64,000 bases of DNA from Peltaster fructicola. Its lineage: Eukaryota > Ascomycota > Dothideomycetes. Where the stretch lies: NCBI GenBank assembly GCA_001592805.2, contig CP051142.1:1922001-1986000 (forward strand). The letters are read 5' to 3'. Positions within the stretch are counted from its first letter, which is position 1; every line of letters begins with the position of its first letter. A program made the position numbers and the translations under genes. Below are positions 35,180-45,279 of this stretch, in pieces. The notes under the pieces are model-generated. The model saw nothing but the letters and a program-made list of their open reading frames with translations. It made no database searches and was not told the DNA's origin.

Positions 35180-35827
35180 ATGTTTCCTTCTGTCATTGTC
35201 AGCTGCATCGCGAGATCGAGTCCGTTCAGGCATGTCTGGTTCACCGACGGCTACATCGAGTTCGGTCTGCTTGCATGCCTCATCAGCATATACATTTCAT
35301 CCAAGATTCAGACAGTACTGCCAGCCTACTTGACCACTGGCATACTATCATTCACAACGGGCATCGCCATCAGCATCCGAGTCTTGTACGTCTCGAACAT
35401 CAGCAATCCTCTAGAGATATGGCCAGCGCTAGGATGCATGGCTCTGTTCGCCGTCAGTTTCATCACAGTCCTCATCAGACGACAGGACAACAAGGCTCTG
35501 CATTTGCATCTGTGCGCCACTCTAGCCAGCATATGGTTCCTTGCAGCAGCAAATTATCGTCTGTCAATGGGTCCTGGCAAGCACAACGGAGAGATGTATG
35601 GCCCAAGAGTAAGTGCAATGGCTATTGAATGATATAGCTAACGGCGACAGCTATCGCGATTCATGCTCTCCAACACTGCTGTTGCCTTGCTTCACATCAT
35701 CTGTCTAGCATGTATGCAGAACGGTGAAGCTGGCGAAGATTCCGAGGAGGGAAGCATACGATTACCTGCGGCAGACGATCATCAGCAAATGTGGCCACAT
35801 GGCAGCGACAGCAAGTCAATGGTCTGA
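35180..35827 (+). CDS. small multi-pass membrane protein, unknown function
   Basis: Two exons, 35180-35608 and 35651-35827, with a 42-nt intron (GTAAGT, GACAG), give 201 residues. Hydrophobic segments: FGLLACLISIYISSKI, YLTTGILSFTTGIAISIRVL, IWPALGCMALFAVSFITVLI, LCATLASIWFLAAA, and after the intron MLSNTAVALLHIICLACM. Four or five transmembrane helices are likely. The C-terminal 35 residues are acidic and soluble. I do not recognise the family. The ATG at 35180 has a good context (ACAATG) and a TATA-like element about 70 bp upstream. Confidence 0.65.
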
Positions 35828-36484
35828 ACTATGCCAGTATAGAGCTACAGAAGAGCTCCTTCTCATCACAGGCGTTATAAGCATTCATCGAGTACCTCAC
35901 TGCATATGGCGTTCAGGTGTCCCAGGATACAAGCGCCACGAAACTATGAATTAGTACAGCAGCATACTCGGCTAGTCATTAGCGATTCCATATACCACTA
36001 GCATAGCGATTGAAGCGGATGACATGATTATTTCGATGTGCATTCGCGTCTGCTCAGTGACTCTAGACATCGTGTGTCCTTTAGCCATCATGGCTTCAAG
36101 GCAAGCTCCACGGATCGTGTATGCTGCTCTGATGTGTATCGCACGATCCCTGATCATCTCCAACATCAGCTCTACGCTTCTTTGTGGTTCTTAGCCACAT
36201 TGATCCAAACACGCAGCGGCGATGTTACCTATGAGTCCTAAAGCCGATAGCCCTGTGGCACCGTGTCGTATAGCTCGTACGATGCTCCGACCTCTCGCTT
36301 CAAGAGACAGCGTCCAGTTCGCTCTCGTGGCTCCTCAGGATATCTGCCGATCACGGCTCAGGTTTGACACCAGCGAGGAGACGTCTTCCTCATGGTGTCT
36401 TGCAAGACTATTATGACAACATAGACGGTGTCAGACAGAGTCCGCACCGTGCATGATCGACAGACGCCACCTCGAGTGAGCTCC
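35828..36484. other. intergenic region between convergent genes
   Basis: 657 bp holding two 3' UTRs. A plus-strand stretch around 36000-36190 translates as a hydrophobic peptide without an upstream start or splice support. It may be chance or a decayed membrane-protein exon. I do not call a gene. Confidence 0.4.
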
Positions 36485-37398
36485 TCAAATCGACGAGCTT
36501 CCCTTCTCGCTGATGGGTCCCCATCCGAGCCACTCACCCTCAAGCTCTACAATATCATCGCTATGCAGCTCTACCATCTGATTCGCATTGTCTGCCTCAG
36601 CCACATCGGGCCGTCCGCCGACTTCATAGATCTCGGCAGCATCCAGTTCTGCCACTTTCATGCTGTCAGCAGGTAGCTCAACTTTGTGGCCAACATTGTC
36701 CAGCCTTTGATACCTGGCGTATCTAGACTTCTTCCGAAGGCAGCAAGCGAATACAGATAGACCTGCTAGCACTATACCGCCAAGGAGGAGCCCGACGCCG
36801 ATGCTAGCCTGATGCGAAGTGCCAGTCTGTGTCGAAAGTGTTGTGTAAGACTGCAAGCCTGCCACTGCAGCGCTTGGTACTGCTTTGTTAGATACACGTA
36901 TGATTGACGCGGCAGGGTTGTATGCTGCGTATACTCTGCTAGAAGATGTGCCATCAAAGATTGTCACGGGTTCTGGCTTGCCTGACGCAGCGCAGAAGGA
37001 TGATCCGCCCGTGCGAGTCAATATAAGCATGCCTCTGTGTTGAACTGTAAGCTTAAGGTCTACGATGTCAAGCTGGTGACCCACGAGGGACAGCATGTTG
37101 CTAGGGTGCCACCAGCAGAAACAGCTGCCTGTACGGTACTATAGCCTTCGGGGCATATCCCAGGAGAGAACCAGAGAGCGTTGGCGGTCAGATAGTTATT
37201 GGAGGGATAGCAAGCTGGATCCAGGCCTCGATGAATCTCGGAGTGAGCGGCATACTCGACGTCATAGCCTGCTGGGCGGAGTGTGTAGGTTGGTGCGAAA
37301 CATGACGATGGTGGTGAGAATGTAGTCGTGAGAGCGTACGGGTAGGTGTAAGTAGCGGTCGCAGATGTCGTAGATGTGGCTGTAGTCAGAGTAGCCAT
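36485..37398 (-). CDS. single-pass cell-surface-type protein with Ser/Thr-rich ectodomain
   Basis: The N-terminal exon starts at 37398 (context AGCATGG, MATLTTATSTTSATATYTYP) and runs to about 37092. It encodes a Thr/Ser-rich start and a Cys-containing domain with ICPEGYSTVQ and ATCCP, as in many fungal wall-sensor-like proteins. The second exon, about 37044-36485, has a transmembrane helix (ASIGVGLLLGGIVLAGLSVF) followed by CCLRKKSRY and an acidic cytosolic tail of about 80 residues. The protein would be about 288 residues. The junction is uncertain: the better donor, GTGGGT at 37084, gives the wrong frame with the best acceptor, while a weak GTCCCT at 37091 keeps it. Typical relatives have an N-terminal signal; here the leader is not clearly hydrophobic. 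Function unknown. Confidence 0.6.
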
Positions 37399-37717
37399 GC
37401 TTTCGATGACTTGCTGCTTAAGCAAGATGCGAGAGACAGACAACCGGACATAGGCAATGCCGCTCAAGAAGCTCCCTTCCTTGGCTAAGGATCGACTCCG
37501 AGGATTAGCTTTCGATCGACCGTCATGTCTACGCGGTCTTGGCTGACCCATATACGACGATCTTATCCCGATCTGCCATTAGTGTAAGGAACGACGAGAC
37601 AAACATAAACACAGTGACATCCAAGTGCTACATCGCAGTGAAGTTACCATTCTCCTCGATTGTGAAGATACATAAACGTCGTCTGGTCTATAACATGAAT
37701 TACACCATTACCATACT
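37399..37717. other. short intergenic region upstream of the surface-protein gene
   Basis: 319 bp with the promoter of the surface-protein gene and the 3' UTR of the phosphate permease, both on the minus strand. An alternative in-frame ATG for the surface protein lies at 37551, but the encoded extension is basic and unlike a signal peptide. Confidence 0.4.
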
Positions 37718-39567
37718 CTAAGATCGGAAATCTGGAGCGTTAAGGATGATGCCCATGAAGACGCCACCAAGAGTACCAGCAATTGGGATGGTAACGATCC
37801 ATGAAAGGACGAGGAGACCAACTCGCTGCCAGTTGACGGCCTTGAGGTTGCCGTTGCAGAGACCGACACCGACGGTGGCACCAGTAATGCACATAGATGT
37901 GGACACTGGAAGCTTGTACTGTGAGAAGACAAGGATGGTGATGGCAGCACCCATCTCCATGGAGGAACCTCGAGATGGAGAGTGGTAGGTGATCTTGTTG
38001 CCCATGACCTTCATGATGTTGTATCCGTATGTGATGAAACCAATGCAAAGGGTGAGAGCAACGACAGCAAGCTGCCATGTTGGAACCTCGGCCTTAGACT
38101 GAGAAGCGTTGCCAGTCTTCCATGCACCGTAGATGACAGCCCATGGACCGACAGCGTTACCGATGTCATTGGCACCGTGTGCGAAGGATGCAGTGCAAGC
38201 AGTGATGATCTGGACGAAGGAGTAGGTGTACTCAACCTCGTTAGGGTACTTGTGTGCGGCGGCGTGGACACGCTCCATACGGGCAGCCTCTGGAGTACCG
38301 GCAATACCAGTCTGCATGGCGTGGATGTCGTAGTTGGCACCGTAGAGACAGCCAACGACGACCATGGCAGGAATGCGCTTGAGTCCACGCCAGATGTTCT
38401 TGCGCTCGTACATCTCACCAGCACTCATTGGGTTCTCGTGGAGGTATCTCATAGCCCAGCCGAGAGCACCCTTCTTGGCTCGGAGCTTGGCGTGGAATCG
38501 CTCACGACCAGCAGCCATACGCTCCTTGTAAGTCATGGCGTTACCTTCGATCTCGGCAGAGATCTCGGCAGAGCTGTCGTCCACGTCCTTCTCGGTGGTG
38601 TTTGGAGTCTTGGTTGCGTAGCCGACAGTGCCTGTAGTCTCGGCGTCGACATCGTCGTGCTGGATGACAGCGTAGTTTGGAACGTTAGCCTGCTCGGCAC
38701 CCTCGACGAGTGGTCGGCGGAGGAGAGCTGGGCCCATGGCGATGTGCCAGAATCGAACACCTGGATCACGTCGGATGACCTTGACAATGAGGTATGGGAC
38801 GAAGAAGATAGCGGACAGGACGAAGAGGCCACCGCCGACACCGAGTGATACGGCGACGATGAAGGATGCTGGTCGAGAGGCCAGACCGAGCGATGGAGAT
38901 CCCTTGTAGACGATCGACAGTGTGCAGACGGTACCTGCGATGAGGAAGAAGAATGGTGCGGTCCAGATGGCGACTGGGACTGGGTTCTTGCGCATGTGGA
39001 CAGTGACGAAGATCAAGCCGTAGATGATCGAGGCGAAACCAGCAGCGCAGACTGGCGCCATTGCGAGACCAGCGAAGATAGCACCCATACCTTGTCCGCC
39101 GTTCCATCCCCAGTTGACATTGCTGGCTCCAGCGAGGGCGACACCAACACCAGCGACAGCTGAGATGAGAGAGTAGGTGGATGAGACGTGGGCGGAGTGT
39201 CGTGTGCACCACATGACCCACATAGAGGCAGCGGCGAGAGCGCAGGTGAAGGCCAACATCTGGACACCGGCATTGTTCTGGAAGGCGGAGAGAGGGATGA
39301 TACCGTTCTTGATGGTGTCAGCAGTTCGTGCACCGACAGTCAAGGCACCGAGGAATTCGAAGACTGTTGCCAGAACCATAGCCCATCGGTAAGAGATCGA
39401 TCGAGAGGAGACAGATGTGGCCCAAGAGTTGGCGACATCGTCTACAAAGCGTCAGTCCCCTCTATCGTATTGCACATGTGTGACTTACTGGCTCCGTTGT
39501 TGTAGGCGTCGAGCAAGGCAAACATTGTGCCAATGGCCAAGATGTATGAGTACTGGTAGAGAACCAT
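37718..39567 (-). CDS. phosphate permease of the PiT/PHO-4 family (Na+/phosphate symporter)
   Basis: Two exons, 39567-39489 and 39441-37718, give 600 residues. The PiT signature GANDVANSW spans the exon junction at the N-terminus, and its repeat FAHGANDIGNAVGPWA occurs near the C-terminus. These inverted-repeat motifs define the family of Neurospora PHO-4 and yeast Pho89. Ten to twelve transmembrane helices are visible in two blocks. A large cytosolic loop of about 200 residues lies between them, with acidic stretches and KNIWRGLKRIPAMVVVG at its end. The protein imports phosphate with sodium at the plasma membrane, usually under phosphate starvation control. No Pho4-type CACGTG is evident directly upstream. 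Confidence 0.93.
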
Positions 39568-41245
39568 CTTGACTAGTGCTGTGGAAGAAGACGAAGATGC
39601 TAACGAAGGGATGTCTCTTGACCGGGATGTTGCTACCAAGAAGTAGACTCTTCATGGGACAGACCTACCTTATATCTCATATTGCCTGCTCATCTGCGAT
39701 CGCAACTCGTCTTGCAGAGTTCGCGTGGGCTGTGGCCACCATCGGACATCAAACCTCGAACAGACACACCTGGCCTGCAATAGCACCTTGGCTTGCGGCG
39801 TATAATTCCATGGCTGACAACGACCGTGCTTGGCTGTAGGAGTGTCCTGTGATAGATGAAGGTGAGGTTACTTGGCCTGAGTGAAGAAGTGTAGTTGGAG
39901 CCAGCCATTCAGCGCATGGAGTCGTAAAACGTGGGCTTCACTCAAGCATTTAAGTGGTCAACAGCCGCCAAGGATTCAGACAGTCTTCCACTATGCCCAG
40001 ATCCTGGGCAAGATGCTATAGACGCCCAGCGCCCTTCTATTCGATGGCTAGTCTGAGTGTTGCTTCGTCCAGGCCAAATGCGACAGAATAGCTCAGCCTT
40101 CGCGCAGGGAAAACTTTCTCACTGGACGCTGGCCACCACGCGAGGATCTGCGAACTAGTATCGCAGGGAATGCAATCACGAGGACCAACGGTTTGATTGG
40201 TATTCTAGAACGCGACACTAAACGGAGCAGAGAGGAGATGGAAATTGTAATCGGACTTCGAAGACAAATGGTGGACTTTTGACTTCACTCGTGCCATGCT
40301 CGCATGAGAGTCTCATCTGCCAGCCGCTGCGTGCGATGCACTGTAACTGTAATCCCACGAGCCTGATCTCGTCGGTGACAGGCCAAGCCGGTGATGTGAT
40401 CCAAGAAGCTTTTCGATGCCAAGTCGATGGACGGTCTTGCTTCCACATGTTGGGCGGCATTGATAAACGTGGTCGTCAAGTATGCGGTGATCATGCCTGC
40501 CTCGATCAGAAGGATGATCCTCCGATGGTCTCTGGAGATTGCTACGCTACCCGGTTCATGGCAGAATCGAAGAGTCTGAAGACTTTCACTATGTCCTGGT
40601 CGATCAGCACTCGTCTGTCATGATGTCGAAGACAGAATGGCTGAACTTCAGTTCTCAGCATCTTAAAGAGCCTCTCGGGCTACAGTCGCTGTGTAGGAAC
40701 GACCTTATCGCTCCACCACATCGTATCATTGAACCCCTACATGAAACGAATTAGCTTTTTCTCGAAGGCTTCCATGTCACCCATCGTGTGAAACTCTTCA
40801 GGGATCCTAATGCGACCACGAACAGGCTGCGAGGCTCGCCAACCTACCAAATCGCTGGTAAAGTTGTTTGAAAGCTGGGCAGATCCGCGGTGGGTGTGCT
40901 TGAGGAGGACAGATTAGTGGCCCTTCCATTCGAAACTTCTCCTGTTGTTACTTTGCAGTCGCGGTGGGGAGTGATGTTTGATGGCTCGAGGAGAGCATCG
41001 AATTCCCTTTTAGCAAATGATTGGACTTAGCTACCAAATACCTAGGACTTGAGACTCGAGTTGTGCTCCAGTCTATGCAACGTACTTGCATACAATGTAG
41101 AGTTGTCTGCATTTGTGGCGTGAGAATGCCGTGGAGGTTAGCGTCGTCGGAAGAACGACCTGTACAAGACCCAGCACATAAAGAGACCAGCGAAGCCGAG
41201 AACAAGCTTGATCTCTGCAACATCGTACGGCTCTCCCGCTCCCAG
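39568..41245. other. large intergenic region with one weak candidate gene
   Basis: 1.7 kb, the largest gap here. It holds the phosphate permease promoter and the 3' end of the thioesterase gene. Apart from the weak candidate at 40336-40623 I see no coding sequence with recognisable family features. Confidence 0.45.
40336..40623 (+). CDS. weak candidate small Cys-containing protein
   Basis: An uninterrupted frame of 95 codons starting MHCNCNPTSLISSVTG, with six cysteines and codon choices that look somewhat coding (many C-ending codons). There is no signal peptide, no domain and no splice support. Downstream, another frame (40539-40754) also has protein-like composition, so this may be a decayed or misread gene. 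Low confidence. Confidence 0.22.
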   Translation: MHCNCNPTSLISSVTGQAGDVIQEAFRCQVDGRSCFHMLGGIDKRGRQVCGDHACLDQKDDPPMVSGDCYATRFMAESKSLKTFTMSWSISTRLS

Positions 41246-42059
41246 TCATAACGCTCCAGCTTCCTTCTTGTCTCCAATGTCAGGAATTTGTTTCAACAAG
41301 TACTTTTCCAGATCTTCGAGCTCCTCTGGTGCAGCACTGTGAGGCAAGCCAGGATACGAATGGAATGTGACATTCCAGCCCCATTCCTTCAGCTGATCGG
41401 CTGTCATCTGACCGTACTGATGCTTGACGACCTGATCACTTGTGCCGTGTCCCATGAAGATCGGCGTGGCCTTGTTTGGACTTTCAGCCGGTACCATCTC
41501 TCTGATCTTGTCCTTCAACAAGAGATAGCAGCTGAGTCCGAAGATACCGCCCAGCTTTGTTGGCGCAGTAACACCTGCGAGCAAGCTCATCGCACCGCCT
41601 TGAGAGAAGCCACCAAGCACAATACGTTCTGTCGGTATGCCGGCTTCGACCTCCGAAGCGATTAGTGCATGGAAGACCTTCTGTGATCGAACAATGCCGG
41701 CCTCGTCATCTGTACGGTTCGCGAGCTCGCCGAAGTCTGCAATGTCATACCAACCTGGCATGCTCATACCCATGTTGACGGTGATAGGTATGCGAGGAGC
41801 ATGAGGGAAGATGAATTTAGTCTCTGGAAACTTGGCGGGTGACTCGCCTCGCCACATGTCTGCTAGGAACCTCCTGTAAGAGATCAGTCTGTGGTTAGAG
41901 ACCTGCACATATGTCTCACCATCCTGCTCCACTGTGAGGGTCAGTCTAGATATCTCGCCGTTCGTAGCATGCTCACCTGTCTCCGAGGCCATGTGCGACG
42001 ATGACGGTGGACGTGTGCTTCTTCAGCGCGGGAACGACGATCGCTGCTGCGGAAGACAT
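41246..42059 (-). CDS. acyl-protein thioesterase 1-like hydrolase
   Basis: Three exons on the minus strand, 42059-41977, 41931-41920 and 41873-41246, give 240 residues. The middle exon is only 12 nt and encodes GAG within the conserved AHGLGDSGAGW turn; without it the alpha/beta hydrolase N-terminal motif is lost. The catalytic serine is in GGFSQGGAMSL, the aspartate in GTSDQVV, and the histidine in PGLPHSAAPEEL. The enzyme removes palmitate from proteins and hydrolyses lysophospholipids in the cytosol. Length matches fungal APT1 (about 240). The gene shares its promoter region with the dioxygenase gene. Confidence 0.92.
41920..41931 (-). other. 12-nt micro-exon of the thioesterase gene
   Basis: Bases T GGA GCA GGA TG, flanked by TCACAG and GTGAGA. 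They supply one, nine and two bases to the frame, so S-G-A-G-W is completed across both junctions. The conserved motif makes the exon necessary. Confidence 0.85.
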
Positions 42060-42535
42060 GATACTGTTGTGTGCGGCGGTCGATAGTATAGTGATGTCAA
42101 CGACAGGCAGCTTCGTGCGGTTTGAGAAGGCGTGTGCTGGTCACGTGACATTGAGTTCAGCAGCATTTCTATGGGACACACTTATTCGTTCTCAATTGAA
42201 CCATCAAGCACGCGAACCTGCAGGCACCACATCTCTCACAACGTCACTATGCTATGTGTCGGCTAATATATGCACCGTAGACATGAAAATGTCGCGCATA
42301 ACTGCTGAGAAATCGCGCGGACACAATCCGCTGCCGGTTTATAATGACAAACCACACAACAATACCAGAGTGATCTGGTACACATCCGCTGTTGCTGCAG
42401 CAGAAACGTGGTTGACATATAAGATCCGCTCTGTACTGCTACATTGCCTCACTCAATCGCAAGTACAAGTATTCTCTCCATCTGCCATTGTCCCTGTATT
42501 GGCATTTACATTAACCAAAGCACATCAACATCGAC
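42060..42535. promoter_or_regulatory. divergent promoter of the thioesterase and dioxygenase genes
   Basis: 476 bp between outward-facing starts. It contains GTCACGTGAC at 42140-42149 and a TATA-like CATATAAG near 42416-42423, about 115 bp upstream of the dioxygenase start. Confidence 0.55.
42140..42149. promoter_or_regulatory. GTCACGTGAC palindrome (E-box core)
   Basis: Same 10-bp palindrome as at 16721-16730, here about 80 bp upstream of the thioesterase start. Candidate bHLH (Cbf1-like) site. Confidence 0.5.
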
Positions 42536-43369
42536 ATGATGCAACACCGCACACCAACCTACTTCTTGTCCCATGGTGGTCCAACGCTGATCGAAGACAC
42601 TGAACACCCTGCGTATGCCAAACTACAAGAGATAGGCCAAGAGATCACAACAAAAGTCAAGCCAAAAGCAGTGATCGTCTTCTCTGCACACTGGCAGGGT
42701 GAGCCAGGTACCATCGAGATCAATGCTGCAACGACGCAAGACCTCATCTACGACTTCTACGGCTTTCCACGTCATCTGTATGCTCACAAGTTCCCAAATA
42801 CCGGCTCTCCAGAGCTGGCGAGGCGCATACAAAGCTTATTAGGGGAAGCAGGCATCAAGTCGAGGAAAGTCAGTCGAGGACTCGACCATGGTGTCTGGGT
42901 CTCCTTCAGCGTCGCCTTCAATCCACAGACAAATCCGTTGCAGGTGCCACTAGTCCAGGTATCTCTTTACGGCAATGAGAACCCAGTGATGCATTACAAG
43001 CTCGGCAAGGCTCTTGAGACGCTTCGCAACGAGGAAGTACTGATCATAGGATCTGGAATGGCCGTACACAACTTGAGGGACTTCAGACGCTCGTACGGGA
43101 TGACCGGAGCGATGCCATACGCGAAGTCCTTCGATGTCGCTTTGAAACAGGCTGCAGAGGTCCCGTCGTCCGAGCGTGAGACTGCTTTGGCAACCTTGTT
43201 GACGCGCAGTGATGCTCGTCAAGCACATCCAACCTTCGAGCATCTACTACCAGTGCACATTGCTGCTGGAGCGGCTGGAGACGATTCCGGTAAGCAGCTG
43301 TGGACACTACCAGAGGGCTCGCTTTCGTGGGCAATGTATCGCTTCGGTGAGGTTGCAGGAGCGGCATGA
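42536..43369 (+). CDS. LigB-type extradiol ring-cleavage dioxygenase (4,5-DOPA dioxygenase-like)
   Basis: Single exon, 277 residues. The class III extradiol fold is clear. Metal ligands are expected at His13 (FLSHGGPT), His52 (VFSAHWQG) and His236 (FEHLLPVH), with a further conserved histidine in GSGMAVHNLRDF. This matches E. coli YgiD and plant DODA, which open catechol rings such as L-DOPA. In ascomycetes the natural substrate is usually unknown. No signal peptide. A second ATG follows at once (MM), so the start could be one codon later. The gene is divergent from the thioesterase gene with a TATA-like element upstream. Nothing nearby suggests a catechol pathway cluster. Confidence 0.9.
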   Translation: MMQHRTPTYFLSHGGPTLIEDTEHPAYAKLQEIGQEITTKVKPKAVIVFSAHWQGEPGTIEINAATTQDLIYDFYGFPRHLYAHKFPNTGSPELARRIQSLLGEAGIKSRKVSRGLDHGVWVSFSVAFNPQTNPLQVPLVQVSLYGNENPVMHYKLGKALETLRNEEVLIIGSGMAVHNLRDFRRSYGMTGAMPYAKSFDVALKQAAEVPSSERETALATLLTRSDARQAHPTFEHLLPVHIAAGAAGDDSGKQLWTLPEGSLSWAMYRFGEVAGAA

Positions 43370-43465
43370 GAGCAAAGTTGGGTATCATAGCGCTTCAATG
43401 TTGTTTGCGCAGCTCACTGAGCATTACGACGATGCTGTATATGTACAATCATGTATTCCGTACAA

Positions 43466-43840
43466 TCACTCGCCCTTGACGAGGGTCGCAATCTTATCTT
43501 CTATGCCCTTGTCGTCCAGTCCTGTGTTGTGTAAGTGCTGTGAGTTACATCATGCGATTCATCCTACCTGAAAGATCTTCCACCTTCTCTTTACCATACT
43601 CGTATCGTGCCCATACCTTCGGCGTGATGTTCTGTGCTTCTCGGATGAGGATAGGAGTGTGTGGATTGTGGTGCTTCATGGTTGGGTAAGCTCGTGTCAG
43701 GAATGATCTGTTTCATCGTGAGTATTTTGTCTGAAGCTGTCGAGCTTCTCATACCGGATAGCATTGCTCTGCTCGCTTGTCTGACAATGATGGAAGCGCA
43801 GCTCCTTGAGCGCCTTCGTGAACACGTATTTACCGCTCAT
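43466..43840 (-). CDS. NADH:ubiquinone oxidoreductase 10.5 kDa subunit (B8/NDUFA2)
   Basis: Three short exons on the minus strand, 43840-43755, 43707-43568 and 43521-43466, give 93 residues. Introns are 47 and 46 nt (GTATGA and GTAGGA donors, ACAG/CACAG acceptors). The protein begins MSGKYVFTKALKELRFHHCQ and continues FLTRAYPTMKHHNPHTPILI, then ITPKVWARYEYGKEKVEDL. This is the thioredoxin-like CI-B8 domain of complex I accessory subunit NDUFA2, called NUO-10.5 in Neurospora. It sits in the matrix arm of mitochondrial complex I. No exon alone is long enough to show as a clear open frame, so the gene is easy to miss. It is head-to-head with the pyruvate carrier, 167 bp between starts. Confidence 0.93.
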
Positions 43841-44007
43841 CGTTGTGCTGTGTCTGTCGCAATGTACGATGCAAGTCGCATCTTGTCAATGGCTGCTCGG
43901 CTGCTCTGCTCCGCTTTGGGCAGCTGGCTTGGCAAGCTCAACTAACGTCACTCTCACTCAACATCCGCTACCACCACAACACCTACACATCCTCCAAACA
44001 GCTCAAC
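43841..44007. promoter_or_regulatory. 167-bp shared promoter of the complex I subunit and the pyruvate carrier
   Basis: The two start codons face away from each other with only 167 bp between them, so both leaders and promoters fit in this space. The carrier side is a CA-rich, pyrimidine-rich leader. No TATA box is visible. Confidence 0.65.
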
Positions 44008-44544
44008 ATGTCGTCACGATTTGGCTTGCGCGCTCTGCAGCGAGCTCAGCCCTTCGCCCGCCAACAAGTCAACTCACAATTCCGCTTCGTCCAGCGACGA
44101 TGTCAAAGCACCACACCTACAGTTGAAGACGTCAAGCCCACGGGCTTTGCAGCTTTCTGGAACTCACCTATCGGACCAAAGACCGTCCACTTCTGGGCTC
44201 CAATCATGAAATGGGGTGTCGTGCTTGCCGGAGCAGCAGATTTCTTCCGACCAGCCTCCTCCCTGTCCATCTCACAAAACGCTGCGCTCATGGCAACCGG
44301 AGCTATCTGGACCAGATGGTGCCTGATCATTAAGCCACGAAACGTCTTCCTGGCGTCGGTCAACTTTGCGCTCTTCTGTGTCGGTGCAACACAAGTCGGC
44401 CGTGCATTCATGTACCAACAGAGCGTCAAGGGAGTTAGCCTAACAGAAGAGGTCAAGCAGGCTGGCAAGGATGCAGAGGCATCATTGGAGAAGGTGATCG
44501 AAGACCCCAAGGCTGCATTGAAGAGCGTTGTCAACCCGAAGTAG
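44008..44544 (+). CDS. mitochondrial pyruvate carrier subunit (MPC2/MPC3-like)
   Basis: Single exon, 178 residues. The basic N-terminus with R and Q but no acidic residues (MSSRFGLRALQRAQPF) is a mitochondrial presequence-like region. The MPC core follows: FWNSPIGPKTVHFWAPIMKW, then WGVVLAGAADFFRPASSLS, ATGAIWTRWCLIIKPRN, and NFALFCVGATQVGRAF. Three transmembrane helices are expected. The protein forms a heterodimer with Mpc1 in the inner membrane to import pyruvate. A 40-residue C-terminal tail is charged and may be helical. The start at 44008 is the first ATG after the pyrimidine-rich leader. Confidence 0.92.
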   Translation: MSSRFGLRALQRAQPFARQQVNSQFRFVQRRCQSTTPTVEDVKPTGFAAFWNSPIGPKTVHFWAPIMKWGVVLAGAADFFRPASSLSISQNAALMATGAIWTRWCLIIKPRNVFLASVNFALFCVGATQVGRAFMYQQSVKGVSLTEEVKQAGKDAEASLEKVIEDPKAALKSVVNPK

Positions 44545-45279
44545 GCGCAGTCCTGGCAGTACAAGTAGCGAGGTATGGCACGTCGGTATATCAGAAGCAT
44601 TGCGAGGGCGTTGGTGTTGTTGTCCGGCTATATCATGTACGCATGAACTATACAGCGAGACTTAAATTGGAAAACACTTGGTTGTGCTCCTATCGGATCT
44701 GCTACTGGTGAAGGCGGTGTTGTGCTGGCGCTATCATCGTCTCATCCGTCCCACCGACCACTGGTGGCGATGTGCGACCAGAATGTCCTGACGAACAACG
44801 ATCTGAAGGCCTTACAGTATAGCTCGATCAATGACACAGACCATCATTGCTTTGCGCCAACTCTATGGGAGAGCAACACAAGTCTGAGGATTGGACGTAT
44901 TGCATTGTAAGCTAGGATCAAGCTCTATGGCTCGATCCAAGAACCTACTAGGCAATAGCCCTTGTCATTGTCATGTGCTATCCTGCTCTTCCAATCTTGT
45001 ACGCACAGGTTGTATAACAGATTCTAAAACTCCGGCGACATGGACGAAGATGTGCTGAAGCGCATGACTCAGCCGCTTCTCCGCGCACGCGAGCACCGTG
45101 ACGCAGCTTCAAGCTTTGGAGCTTCTGATAGCGTCAAGCACTGCAGAACGATCCACACGCTATCATATAGGTTCCTCGACAACATCTGAGCTCAACGACA
45201 AACAGTCGAGGCTTCCTATCTTGAATCACTGCTTGTCACTTGGAACATCCTCAAGACACGCTATCTGCACGAGCCCAAT
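44545..45279. other. intergenic region upstream of the glutamine-synthetase-like gene
   Basis: 735 bp with the carrier 3' UTR and the promoter of the next gene, both plus strand. No gene seen. Short frames include one upstream of 45280 out of phase with it, possibly upstream ORFs. Confidence 0.5.

Noticed and set aside
35972-36241. Hydrophobic peptide encoded between two convergent genes
   Set aside because: No start codon with good context and no junction to either neighbour. Could be chance; left as a note on that gap.
37982-38848. A 288-codon plus-strand frame opposite the phosphate permease
   Set aside because: Long only because the permease avoids certain codons on that strand. Composition is Ser/Asp/Val repeat-like with no recognisable fold.
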